This document shows, piece after piece, positions 1 to 5,080 of a DNA stretch of 5,080 bases. The stretch is taken from positions 1-5,080 of the forward strand of contig JAFOYK010000195.1 of assembly GCA_017424665.1 (NCBI GenBank). The letters are read 5' to 3'. How positions within the stretch are numbered: position 1 is the first letter of the stretch; each line of letters opens with the position of its first letter. The translations under genes and the position numbers were made by a program. The stretch is from Oscillospiraceae bacterium. GTDB lineage: Bacteria > Bacillota > Clostridia > Oscillospirales > Ruminococcaceae. The notes under the pieces were generated by a model. It saw nothing but the letters and a program-made list of their open reading frames with translations. It was not told where the DNA came from and did no database searches.

Positions 1-1304
1 ATATCTTTGACGTTGATTCCGTCGTAGATTATCTCTCCGCCCTGAATATCATAAAATCGGTTTATAAGGTTCGTAATGGTGGTTTTACCCGCACCGGTGG
101 AGCCTACGAAAGCAATTTTATGTCCCGGTTTTGCAAAAAGAGAAAGATCGTGAAGAACAGGTTTTCCCTCAACGTAAGAAAAATCCACGTTGTTGAAGCG
201 AACGTCGCCCCGAAGAGGAACTCTTTTTCCGTCCGGAAGAACCCAGTTATAATCGTTTTCGACTTTTTCAAGGGTAACTTTTCCTTCGTCGATTTCCGGT
301 TCTTTATCGAGAACTTCAAAAATTCGTTCCGCACCCGCAAGAGCAAGCATTATGGAGTTGAACTGTTCGGAAATCTGGCTTACCCTATCCGCAAAAGTTC
401 TGATATATTGAAGGAAAGCGATAAGGATTCCGCCGACCTGTTCGCCGGAAAGCCATAGAACGCCTATTGCGCAGGTGAGCGCATAGAACATATGGGAAAG
501 GTTGTTGAGAAGAGGGCCGACAACGTTTGTGGCGGTGGTTGCGGTGGTGGAAGCTTTTCTGAGATTTTCGTTTATCGGTTCAAAGTTTTCCATAACCTCT
601 TTTTCATGGGTGAAAACTTTGATATCACGCTGGCCGGAAATCATCTCTTCGATATATCCGTTTACGGAAGCGGCGTGTTTTTGCTGTTCGCGGTAACTTT
701 TGCTGCTTATCTTGGTGGTAATTCTTACGATAAGGATTACTATTGCCGCAAGAACGACCATTATTGCGAAAAGGCGCATTGAAAGAGCCAGCATCATGCC
801 TACGGTTCCTATAAGCGACATTACGGAGATCATAAGCTGAGTTATGCTGTGCTGCAAAAGTTCGTTTGTGGCCTCGATATCGTTCGTAAAATAGCTCATA
901 AGGCTTCCGTGGGTGTTGTTATCGAAATAGCTTATGGGAAGCTTCTGCATTTTCGCGAAAAGTTCCGAACGGAGTTCACGCATGATAACTGTGCTGCATT
1001 CGAGCATAAGGCGGTTGAGAAGATAGTTCGTAACCGCCGAAAGAATATAAAGAAATGCGAGACCGACAAGCAGCGCAATATATTTCGCGAACATTTCTTC
1101 CTGTGCAATTCCGGTTTCTTTAAGAATGTTTACAAGGGGCTTCATGCAATAGGAAGCGCCAATGGTTGCAACAGCATAGACAAAAATCGAAACCACCGCC
1201 GCAACAAGAATCGGAGTGCAGTGGCGGAAATATTTGAAAAGGCGGAAAAGAGTTTCCGCGGGAGAAGAAGCCGCTTTATAGTTTCGGAGTTCAACCCTGG
1301 GCAT
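1..1304 (-). CDS. ABC exporter half-transporter, second (catalytic-type) subunit of a heterodimer; 3' end cut by window edge
   Basis: An ABC-type exporter subunit that would sit in the cytoplasmic membrane and use ATP hydrolysis to move a substrate outward; the substrate cannot be read from sequence. I translated 434 codons without a frameshift. After a short cytoplasmic tail come six predicted TM helices (about residues 29-50, 72-95, 150-172, 176-196, 262-285, 288-305). The exporter intracellular-loop signature SYFTNDIEA lies near residue 117. The nucleotide-binding domain begins at about 366, with an A-loop Tyr (DFSY) near 377 and Walker A GSTGAGKT at 401-408 (bases 81-104). The Q-loop, ABC signature, Walker B and switch His all lie beyond the window, so catalytic competence is inferred only from its partner being the degenerate half. 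A small ATT-type residue repeat (STTATTAT, near 252) sits in the TM4-TM5 loop. I chose ATG 1304 because AGGAGG lies 9 bases upstream; ATG 1313 abuts that box with no spacing. The gene overlaps the upstream subunit, which implies cotranslation. Confidence 0.95.
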   Translation of the reverse strand, partial: MPRVELRNYKAASSPAETLFRLFKYFRHCTPILVAAVVSIFVYAVATIGASYCMKPLVNILKETGIAQEEMFAKYIALLVGLAFLYILSAVTNYLLNRLMLECSTVIMRELRSELFAKMQKLPISYFDNNTHGSLMSYFTNDIEATNELLQHSITQLMISVMSLIGTVGMMLALSMRLFAIMVVLAAIVILIVRITTKISSKSYREQQKHAASVNGYIEEMISGQRDIKVFTHEKEVMENFEPINENLRKASTTATTATNVVGPLLNNLSHMFYALTCAIGVLWLSGEQVGGILIAFLQYIRTFADRVSQISEQFNSIMLALAGAERIFEVLDKEPEIDEGKVTLEKVENDYNWVLPDGKRVPLRGDVRFNNVDFSYVEGKPVLHDLSLFAKPGHKIAFVGSTGAGKTTITNLINRFYDIQGGEIIYDGINVKD

Positions 1305-3117
1305 ACTGCTCATCCTCCTCTCTCATCTGGCTTTCATAAACGTCACGGTAAATTGCGCTTCTTTCCATAAGTTCGGAATGGGTTCCGACATCGGAAAGTT
1401 TTCCTTCGTCAAGAATTGCGATTCTGTCGCAGGTCATTATGGAAGCGATTCGCTGGGCGATTATGATTTTGGTTGTTCCCGGAAGGGAATTATGAAGAGC
1501 GCGGCGGATATGTTCGTCGGTGGTCATATCGCATGCGCTGGTGGAGTCATCAAGAATAAGAATTTTCGGGCGCTTGATAACCGCTCTTGCGATTCTTAAA
1601 CGCTGGCGCTGGCCGCCGGAAAGATTTGCACCGTCCTGTTCAAGCATGGTTTCATAACCGTCTTTAAAACGGTCAATGAACTCATCCGCGCAGGCAATAT
1701 AGCAAGCCTCTTTCATCTGTTCAGCGGTTGCGTTTTTGTCGCCCCAACGAAGGTTATCCGCAATTGTTCCGCTGAAAAGAGAACCGTTCTGAAGAACCAT
1801 TGAAACACCGTTGCGAAGGTTTTCAAGTTTATATTCTTTAACGTCGATTCCGCCGACTTTAACAGTTCCGGAAAGAGCATCGTAAAAACGCGGAATAAGG
1901 TTAACAAGGGTGGATTTTCCTTCTCCCGTTCCGCCGATTATTCCCACGGTCTCGCCGGAAGCTATGTGAAGGCTTATATGAGAAAGTTCAAGTTTATCTT
2001 CTTCGCCGGTATAGCTGAAACAGACGTCTTCGAAATCAACGCTTCCGTCAGAAACTACAGCTTCGGAAGGTCCGTCGGTGATATCCACTTCCTCATCGAG
2101 AACTTCATTGATTCGGATAAGAGATGCCTGGGCGCGGGAAAGGGACATTACAAGCCAGGAAAGCATGGTAAGAGAGCTTACCGCCTGGGTGGTGTAGGAA
2201 ACCATACTTACAAGTTCACCGGTGAGAAGACCGGTGTTTTCAAAGATTATCTCTTTACCGCCGAGGAAAAGGATAACTATGGTGCAGCCCCACATGATAA
2301 CCATCTGGATAGGGCCGGTCATTGTGAAAAGTCTTGAGGAAGCAAGCTGAGCATTGCGGAGATCTTCGGCGGTATCACGGAAACGTTTTGATTCATAATC
2401 TCCGCGAACGTAAGCCTTTACTACCCTGCTGCTTACAAGGTTTTCCTGAACGGCTTTGTTCATTGCGTCCATTTTACGAAGCATCTTTTTAAAACGGGGC
2501 TGACCTGTTTTGATGAGCACCGCAAGGATTCCCGCAAGAAAAGGAATACAGAAAAGGAAAACGATTGCAAGATGCGGAGCGATCGTAAACGCCATTACCG
2601 TTGCCATAACGATCATAATCGGAGAACGCATAAGAGTTCTGAGCACCTGGAGCATTGTCATGCGCATGGTGTTAACATCCGTTGTTGCTCTTGTTATAAG
2701 GCTGGAGGTTGAAAAACGGTCGGTGTTGGCAAAAGAAAAGCTCTGGATCTTTTCAAGAAGCGAAGAACGGAGATTTTTAGCAAAACCCTGGCTTGCAAGG
2801 GCGGAAAATCTTGCCGCAAGAAGTCCGCACATCATCGAAACGATTGCCACGGAAACCATCGCAAGACCAACTGTGAGCACGAATTTGTTTCTGTTTGCAA
2901 TAAGTTCGGGAGAAAACGCCCATTTGAGCATAAAATCTTCTTCCCTGTAAAGTCCGCCGTCTACAATTACCGACATGAGCATAGGAATAAACACTTCGAG
3001 CATTACTTCCGCGCAGCCAAAAAACATTGTGAGCACGGTGTATTTTTTATATCCTTCAAAGTTTTTTCCAAGATGGCGGAAAATGCTTTTTTCTTTTTTC
3101 TTTTCCGTTTTAAACAT
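1291..3117 (-). CDS. ABC exporter half-transporter, first subunit with degenerate ATP site (608 aa, complete)
   Basis: Membrane-spanning half of a heterodimeric ABC exporter (TMD-NBD order), usual length for the family. Six TM helices are visible at roughly residues 26-52, 80-102, 157-180, 181-202, 267-290 and 301-324. The intracellular loop reads TRATTDVNTMR near 142. The NBD has an A-loop Tyr at 369, Walker A GGTGEGKS at 395-402, Q-loop Gln 443, signature LSGGQ at 499-503, Walker B ILILDD ending at 524, D-loop SACD at 527-530 and switch region IIIAQR at 551-556. Two catalytic residues differ from consensus: Asp 524 replaces the Glu general base and Gln 555 replaces the switch His. In TM287/288 and BmrCD this pattern marks the subunit whose own Walker A/B forms the non-hydrolytic, asymmetric site. 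I start at ATG 3117 because the -10/-35 promoter lies just upstream; a 68-residue extension to 3321 would run through that promoter and a terminator. Drug, peptide or lipid export are all possible. Confidence 0.95.
   Translation of the reverse strand: MFKTEKKKEKSIFRHLGKNFEGYKKYTVLTMFFGCAEVMLEVFIPMLMSVIVDGGLYREEDFMLKWAFSPELIANRNKFVLTVGLAMVSVAIVSMMCGLLAARFSALASQGFAKNLRSSLLEKIQSFSFANTDRFSTSSLITRATTDVNTMRMTMLQVLRTLMRSPIMIVMATVMAFTIAPHLAIVFLFCIPFLAGILAVLIKTGQPRFKKMLRKMDAMNKAVQENLVSSRVVKAYVRGDYESKRFRDTAEDLRNAQLASSRLFTMTGPIQMVIMWGCTIVILFLGGKEIIFENTGLLTGELVSMVSYTTQAVSSLTMLSWLVMSLSRAQASLIRINEVLDEEVDITDGPSEAVVSDGSVDFEDVCFSYTGEEDKLELSHISLHIASGETVGIIGGTGEGKSTLVNLIPRFYDALSGTVKVGGIDVKEYKLENLRNGVSMVLQNGSLFSGTIADNLRWGDKNATAEQMKEACYIACADEFIDRFKDGYETMLEQDGANLSGGQRQRLRIARAVIKRPKILILDDSTSACDMTTDEHIRRALHNSLPGTTKIIIAQRIASIMTCDRIAILDEGKLSDVGTHSELMERSAIYRDVYESQMREEDEQYAQG
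1314..1319 (-). promoter_or_regulatory. Shine-Dalgarno AGGAGG for the second ABC subunit
   Basis: A full AGGAGG lies inside the last codons of the upstream ABC gene. It touches ATG 1313 directly and is 9 bases from the in-frame ATG 1304. The usual spacing favours 1304 as the start, giving a protein three residues shorter (MPRV rather than MSSM). The reading frames overlap by 14 bases (23 if 1313 is used), an arrangement typical of translational coupling between subunits needed in equal amounts. Confidence 0.75.
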
Positions 3118-3127
3118 CTCCTTTTTT
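3118..3127 (-). promoter_or_regulatory. A-rich Shine-Dalgarno abutting the first ABC start codon
   Basis: AAAAAAGGAG runs straight into ATG 3117 with no spacer. No alternative ATG, GTG or TTG exists within the next several codons at a normal 6-10 base distance, so 3117 remains the best start despite the very tight spacing. Confidence 0.55.
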
Positions 3128-3145
3128 GTTTCATATCCAACAGAA

Positions 3146-3174
3146 ATTATAGCAAAATTTGCCTTCTTTATCAA
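3146..3174 (-). promoter_or_regulatory. Housekeeping (sigma-A type) promoter of the ABC exporter operon
   Basis: On the minus strand, TTGATA (3174-3169, one mismatch to TTGACA) is followed after exactly 17 bases by a perfect TATAAT (3151-3146). Transcription would begin near 3139, leaving a leader of only about 22 bases before ATG 3117. This is the strongest promoter match in the window and argues for constitutive or repressor-controlled expression of both ABC subunits. It also excludes the upstream-extended start. Confidence 0.8.
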
Positions 3175-3181
3175 TATGAAC

Positions 3182-3198
3182 CATTTATAAATTAAATG
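3182..3198. repeat. 17-bp imperfect-centre dyad, possible operator
   Basis: CATTTA and TAAATG flank a 5-base centre, and the perfect palindrome ATTTATAAAT (3183-3192) is nested within. The dyad lies 7 bases upstream of the -35 box of the ABC promoter, a place where a regulator (for example MarR-like) could bind. No regulator gene is adjacent, and AT-rich intergenic DNA readily gives such palindromes, so a functional role is uncertain. Confidence 0.3.
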
Positions 3199-3224
3199 AC
3201 GTCTGAATGCTCCGTTTTGGTTAC
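3198..3224 (-). promoter_or_regulatory. Possible ECF-sigma promoter upstream of the ABC operon
   Basis: On the minus strand AGTAACC (GTAACC at 3224-3219) is followed by CGTC (3201-3198), 18 bases after the AAC. ECF promoters generally carry an AAC motif at -35 and CGT at -10 with about 16-18 bases between. The GTAACC block is shared with the element in front of the sigma gene. A transcript would start near 3190 and have a leader of about 70 bases. The site is inferred from pattern only and may be chance. Confidence 0.35.
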
Positions 3225-3253
3225 TTTTATGGCTGAAGTTTCGTTTTTCAACA

Positions 3254-3289
3254 AAAAAATCCTTTCCGGAAAACCGGAAAGGATTTTTT
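3254..3289 (-). terminator. Rho-independent terminator after the sigma/membrane-protein unit
   Basis: A perfect 16-bp inverted repeat (3254-3269 paired with 3274-3289) closes a 4-base A loop (U in the minus-strand transcript). The core is ATCCTTTCCGG/CCGGAAAGGAT and the arms end in runs of A and T. Read on the minus strand it lies 10 bases after the stop codon of the 282-aa gene and ends in a U run. The symmetric ends would also allow it to work in the other direction, but there is no plus-strand gene to use it. Confidence 0.92.
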
Positions 3290-3298
3290 CTGTTTTTT

Positions 3299-4147
3299 TC
3301 ATTCCGCGAAGGGACAGTCATATTTTATATAGACATTAAAGCCTTCGTGTTTTGTCTGCGTTTTTTCTTCCGCGGTATGGGTATGCCAGAAGGTTGATAC
3401 ATAAATTATTTCCGGATTATCCGGATTTGTATAAACTTCAAGTTCTCCTTCGTTGCTCACAAGGTTTCCTTTCGGAACGGTATCGTGGCCGGAGAATTCG
3501 GTTGTTCCCATCAAAACAAAACCTTCCGGAGGTTCTCCTTCAATACGGACTCCGTATTTTCTTTCCATTTCATCATAATATTCGTCGGAAACGTCGGGGT
3601 TATTGCCATAGGGTTTTGCGCTCCACATGGAAATATAGTAATCACCGCTTACGCAAACAAGGTCTTTTCCTCTTAACCTTTCATCAACATAGCGGACATA
3701 GGCATCATGGGGTTCCGCCGGAATTATCGTTCCGCTTGAATCAACTTCTCCGTTGGTTCTGACTTCGTGATAAACAAAAACCCATTCGGGCATATCCGGA
3801 TTTATATAATAAGGACAATTTTCAAAACCGCCCGCATCGGTTTCGCCCGCATAAACAAAGCCTTCCGGAAGTTCTTTATAAACAGAATCCGCATACGGCG
3901 AAATAAAATATTTTATTCCGTTTTCGGTAAAATTAGGCGGACCTTCTCCCGGAGCTGAAGTTTCCGGTTCCTGTGGCGGTTCATAAAAATCAACCGAAAG
4001 AACAACTCCCGCCAAAATACAGATGCAGGCCGCCGCTGCAAGCCATTTTAGCCACGGATTTTTTCTACGCTTTTGTTTTGCTTCCGCTTCTTCAATATAT
4101 TCCGGAGCGATAAGCCCCATTTTTTCAAGAAACTCATTACCTCTCAT
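3299..4147 (-). CDS. Single-pass membrane protein coupled to an ECF sigma factor; probable anti-sigma/sensor protein (282 aa)
   Basis: Residues 1-33 form a charged cytoplasmic segment (GLIAPEYIEEAEAKQKRRK near its end). One TM helix follows at about 34-52 (WLAAAACICILAGVVL), then a Pro/Glu-rich linker and a roughly 220-residue extracytoplasmic part. The positive charges before the helix fit an N-in, C-out topology. Such proteins encoded directly after ECF sigma genes in Clostridia are thought to hold the sigma factor at the membrane and sense envelope signals; for this protein that role is inferred. There is no Cys/His zinc-binding anti-sigma motif. The outer part repeats one module: residues 92-156 and 205-278 both carry PEGFV-x2-G-x-T, then Y-x-NPD-x-PE, then Y-x2-Y. 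Between them is a distinct stretch containing DYYISMW (169-175). Start ATG 4147 overlaps the sigma stop (ATGA), with a well-spaced Shine-Dalgarno upstream. I do not recognise a named family for the outer domain. Confidence 0.85.
   Translation of the reverse strand: MRGNEFLEKMGLIAPEYIEEAEAKQKRRKNPWLKWLAAAACICILAGVVLSVDFYEPPQEPETSAPGEGPPNFTENGIKYFISPYADSVYKELPEGFVYAGETDAGGFENCPYYINPDMPEWVFVYHEVRTNGEVDSSGTIIPAEPHDAYVRYVDERLRGKDLVCVSGDYYISMWSAKPYGNNPDVSDEYYDEMERKYGVRIEGEPPEGFVLMGTTEFSGHDTVPKGNLVSNEGELEVYTNPDNPEIIYVSTFWHTHTAEEKTQTKHEGFNVYIKYDCPFAE
3314..3535 (-). repeat. Second copy of a duplicated extracytoplasmic module
   Basis: Encodes residues 205-278 of the 282-aa membrane protein. It shares with the first copy the PEGFV-x2-G-x-T opening, the Y-x-NPD-x-PE-x3-V centre and the Y-x2-Y ending. 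Compared with the first copy it has roughly ten extra residues between opening and centre and a shorter stretch afterwards. DNA similarity is still visible around the opening (ACAAARCCTTCCGGARGTTC on the plus strand), so the duplication is detectable at both levels. Confidence 0.7.
3680..3874 (-). repeat. First copy of a duplicated extracytoplasmic module
   Basis: Encodes residues 92-156 of the 282-aa membrane protein: LPEGFVYAGET opening, YYINPDMPEWVFV centre, and AYVRY near the end. The two copies are separated by about 48 residues that contain the DYYISMW segment and do not align with either copy. Confidence 0.7.
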
Positions 4148-4713
4148 AAAGTGTAACCCTCCTTTTCAAGAAATTCCCGGAGTTTTTTACGGATTCGGAA
4201 AAGAACGGCTTTTACCTTGGATTCGGAAATCGAAAACTTTTCGGATATTTCCGCAACGGAATCCATATACCAATAGCGGCGGACAAAAATTTTTCTTTTT
4301 TCTGAATCAAGTTCCGCAAGAAATTTGTTCATCATTTCCGCAAAAGCCATATCGTCGATTCTGCAGTTCATATCGTCCGGCGAAGGGATACATTCTTCCA
4401 TTTCCGCGCTGAGTTCGCAGACAAAGGCGTTCCGTTTAAGGGCGGTTTTCTTCCTGCAGAAATTGAGCGAAATATTGCGGATTATCCGGGCAAGGAACGC
4501 ATAGAGATAGGTTTTCGGTTCGTTCGGCGGAATTATGTTCCAGGCTTCAAGATAAGTATCGTTTTCACATTCCTCCGCGGTTTCCATATCTCTCACTATT
4601 CCGTTCGAAACAGCGCGCAGGCGTTTTCCGTATTTTTCGGAGGTTTTTTCAATTGCGGCTTCGTCGCGTTCAAAATAAAGTTCAACGATTTTTTCGTCTT
4701 CCAAGGCTTTCAT
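4144..4713 (-). CDS. ECF-type RNA polymerase sigma factor (189 aa)
   Basis: A two-domain alternative sigma factor that would direct core RNA polymerase to a small regulon. Region 2 covers roughly residues 17-89: a helix with EKYGKRLRAVSNGIV, the acidic core-binding part AEECENDTYLEAWN (46-59), and the -10-recognising/melting helix KTYLYAFLARIIRNISLNF (67-85). An acidic linker follows. Region 4 (about 134-185) contains the helix-turn-helix DSVAEISEKFSISESKVKAV that reads the -35 element. There is no region 1 or 3, as expected for the ECF group, and the length is normal. The start is probably ATG 4713, because an in-frame TAA lies just upstream. However, AAAGGAG abuts this ATG, while a TTG at codon 4 (4704) sits 9 bases away and could be the true start. 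The gene overlaps its membrane partner by the ATGA junction and has a possible self-recognised promoter. The inducing signal is unknown. Confidence 0.93.
   Translation of the reverse strand: MKALEDEKIVELYFERDEAAIEKTSEKYGKRLRAVSNGIVRDMETAEECENDTYLEAWNIIPPNEPKTYLYAFLARIIRNISLNFCRKKTALKRNAFVCELSAEMEECIPSPDDMNCRIDDMAFAEMMNKFLAELDSEKRKIFVRRYWYMDSVAEISEKFSISESKVKAVLFRIRKKLREFLEKEGYTL
4158..4163 (-). promoter_or_regulatory. Shine-Dalgarno AGGAGG for the membrane-protein gene, inside the sigma gene
   Basis: AGGAGG (within AAAAGGAGGG) lies 10 bases before ATG 4147, inside the last codons of the sigma gene. Together with the ATGA stop/start overlap this indicates translational coupling that keeps sigma and its partner in step. 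Confidence 0.85.
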
Positions 4714-4720
4714 CTCCTTT
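4714..4720 (-). promoter_or_regulatory. Shine-Dalgarno AAAGGAG before the sigma gene
   Basis: AAAGGAG ends immediately before ATG 4713, leaving no spacer. Its distance to the in-frame TTG at 4704 is 9 bases, close to the 10 bases seen for the membrane-protein gene. It therefore leaves the choice between the ATG and a TTG start open; the proteins differ by three residues. Confidence 0.55.
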
Positions 4721-4752
4721 CCGTTTTACTAAAAGGCCTTCAACCATATAAG

Positions 4753-4777
4753 CGCATTTTTGCAGTGGAAGGTTACA
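4753..4777 (-). promoter_or_regulatory. Probable autoregulated ECF promoter of the sigma/membrane-protein unit
   Basis: On the minus strand TGTAACC (4777-4771) is followed, 17 bases after the AAC, by CG (4754-4753) in the context GCGCTTAT. TGTAAC with a CG-containing -10 about 16-17 bases away is the pattern of Bacillus SigX/SigV-type ECF promoters, and ECF genes commonly read their own promoter. No good housekeeping -35/-10 pair is visible in this 97-base gap. The transcript would start near 4745. Confidence 0.5.
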
Positions 4778-4786
4778 CTTTTCTAT

Positions 4787-4816
4787 AAAAAAGGAACGGC
4801 GGGGCCGTTCCTTTTT
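4787..4816 (-). terminator. Rho-independent terminator after pepF
   Basis: A perfect 13-bp stem (4788-4800 paired with 4804-4816, core GGAACGGC/GCCGTTCC) closes a 3-base loop. On the minus strand it lies 14 bases past the pepF stop codon and ends in a run of six T followed by ATAG. It insulates the sigma unit from pepF transcription. Confidence 0.92.
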
Positions 4817-4829
4817 CGTTTATTTAAAA

Positions 4830-5080
4830 TTATTTATTGAGTTCTTCCATTTCTTCGATAAGTTCGCCGAAGAGTTTGAGAGCGGAGTTAACAGGTTCCG
4901 GGCTGCTCATATCTACGCCGGCAATTTTAAGAAGAGAGATCGGGTCGGAACTTCCGCCGCTGGAAAGGAATTTTTTATAATCTTTAACAGCGGGTTCGCC
5001 TTCGGCAAGGATTCTGTTTGCAATTGCAACTGCGGCAGAGAAACCGGTTGCATACTGGAAGACGTAGTAATTATAGAAGA
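4830..5080 (-). CDS. pepF: Oligoendopeptidase F (M3 family metallopeptidase), C-terminal 82 residues; 5' end outside window
   Basis: The visible part opens with FYNYYVFQYATGFSAAVAIA. It continues with an ILAEGEPAVKDYKKFLSSGGS segment and a GVDMSSPEPV segment, and closes with an acidic helix (GELIEEMEELNK). This is the characteristic C-terminal end of PepF-type zinc oligoendopeptidases: the YxYQYATGxSAA stretch lies in the last helices lining the peptide-binding channel, and the SGGS-x-DP-x-x-LL-x-x-AGVDM-x-x-PEP motif is highly conserved. The HEXXH zinc site is upstream and not in this window, so activity cannot be judged. These enzymes act in the cytoplasm on short peptides. Translation stops at TAA 4832-4830, followed by a terminator, so the gene does not share a transcript with the sigma unit. 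Confidence 0.93.
   Translation of the reverse strand, partial: FYNYYVFQYATGFSAAVAIANRILAEGEPAVKDYKKFLSSGGSSDPISLLKIAGVDMSSPEPVNSALKLFGELIEEMEELNK

Noticed and set aside
531..556. GCGGTGGT direct repeat that could look like a microsatellite
   Set aside because: It is two units of Ala-Thr-Thr codons in a loop of the second ABC subunit. The frame is intact, and two copies do not make a meaningful repeat array.
849..1370. Plus-strand open frame of 173 codons
   Set aside because: It is antisense to the two ABC genes, has no ribosome site or promoter, and its translation shows no recognisable domain. The same applies to the other plus-strand frames at 120-782, 1378-1599, 1966-2337 and 2510-3190.
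1713..1907. Minus-strand frame of 64 codons inside the first ABC gene
   Set aside because: It lies entirely within the nucleotide-binding-domain coding region in another frame, which is clearly the real one because it carries Walker A, LSGGQ and Walker B.
3175..3253. A possible small RNA, riboswitch or additional small gene between the terminator and the ABC promoter
   Set aside because: No conserved riboswitch core, no second terminator and no open frame with a ribosome site is visible. The leader after the mapped promoter is only about 22 bases.
3118..3321. A 68-residue N-terminal extension of the first ABC subunit, starting at ATG 3321
   Set aside because: It would be translated through the terminator hairpin at 3254-3289, the promoter at 3146-3174 and the end of the upstream gene. 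It is low-complexity and basic, with no family likeness. ATG 3117 gives a normal-length protein.
3352..4412. Plus-strand open frames opposite the membrane-protein and sigma genes (3352-3762, 3485-3676, 3767-3958, 4023-4412)
   Set aside because: They are mirror frames produced by codon bias of the minus-strand genes. None starts behind a Shine-Dalgarno box or resembles a protein family.

Overview
The window looks like a chromosomal piece from a Gram-positive anaerobe of the Clostridia, most likely near the Oscillospiraceae/Ruminococcaceae. This rests on the A/G-rich Shine-Dalgarno boxes, the codon choice (GAA, AAA, GGA, CTT), the short Rho-independent terminators, and the kinds of genes present: M3 oligoendopeptidase, an ECF sigma factor coupled to a one-TM protein, and a two-gene ABC exporter. 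The genus is inference. All genes lie on the minus strand. No plus-strand frame has a credible start or a recognisable product, and the long plus-strand frames lie antisense to real genes.

In the direction of transcription (right to left) there are three units. (1) 5080-4830 is the C-terminal end of a PepF-type oligoendopeptidase, closed by a hairpin-plus-U terminator at 4787-4816. (2) 4713-3299 is a two-gene unit: an ECF-type sigma factor (189 aa) whose stop codon overlaps the start of a 282-aa single-pass membrane protein (ATGA overlap). The second protein is probably the partner or anti-sigma factor. It has a short cytoplasmic tail, one TM helix, and an extracytoplasmic part that contains the same roughly 65-75-residue module twice. 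A TGTAACC-N16-CG element upstream of the sigma gene resembles an autoregulated ECF promoter. A strong hairpin at 3254-3289 ends the unit. (3) 3117-1 is an ABC exporter operon with a near-consensus housekeeping promoter (TTGATA-N17-TATAAT). The first half-transporter (608 aa, complete) has Asp in place of the catalytic Walker B Glu and Gln in place of the switch His. It is therefore the degenerate half of a heterodimeric exporter of the TM287/288 or BmrCD type. The second half-transporter overlaps it by 14 or 23 bases and runs off the left edge just after its Walker A motif.

The most interesting point is regulatory. About 80-110 bases upstream of the exporter start there is a second GTAACC box followed 17 bases later by CGTC. 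It resembles both the general ECF promoter architecture and the element in front of the sigma gene. If real, it would make the exporter a target of the neighbouring envelope-sensing sigma/anti-sigma pair. The evidence is suggestive only. I see no RNA genes, mobile elements, CRISPR arrays or prophage signatures, and no clear sign of a wholly new system; every gene except the extracytoplasmic part of the membrane protein belongs to a known family.
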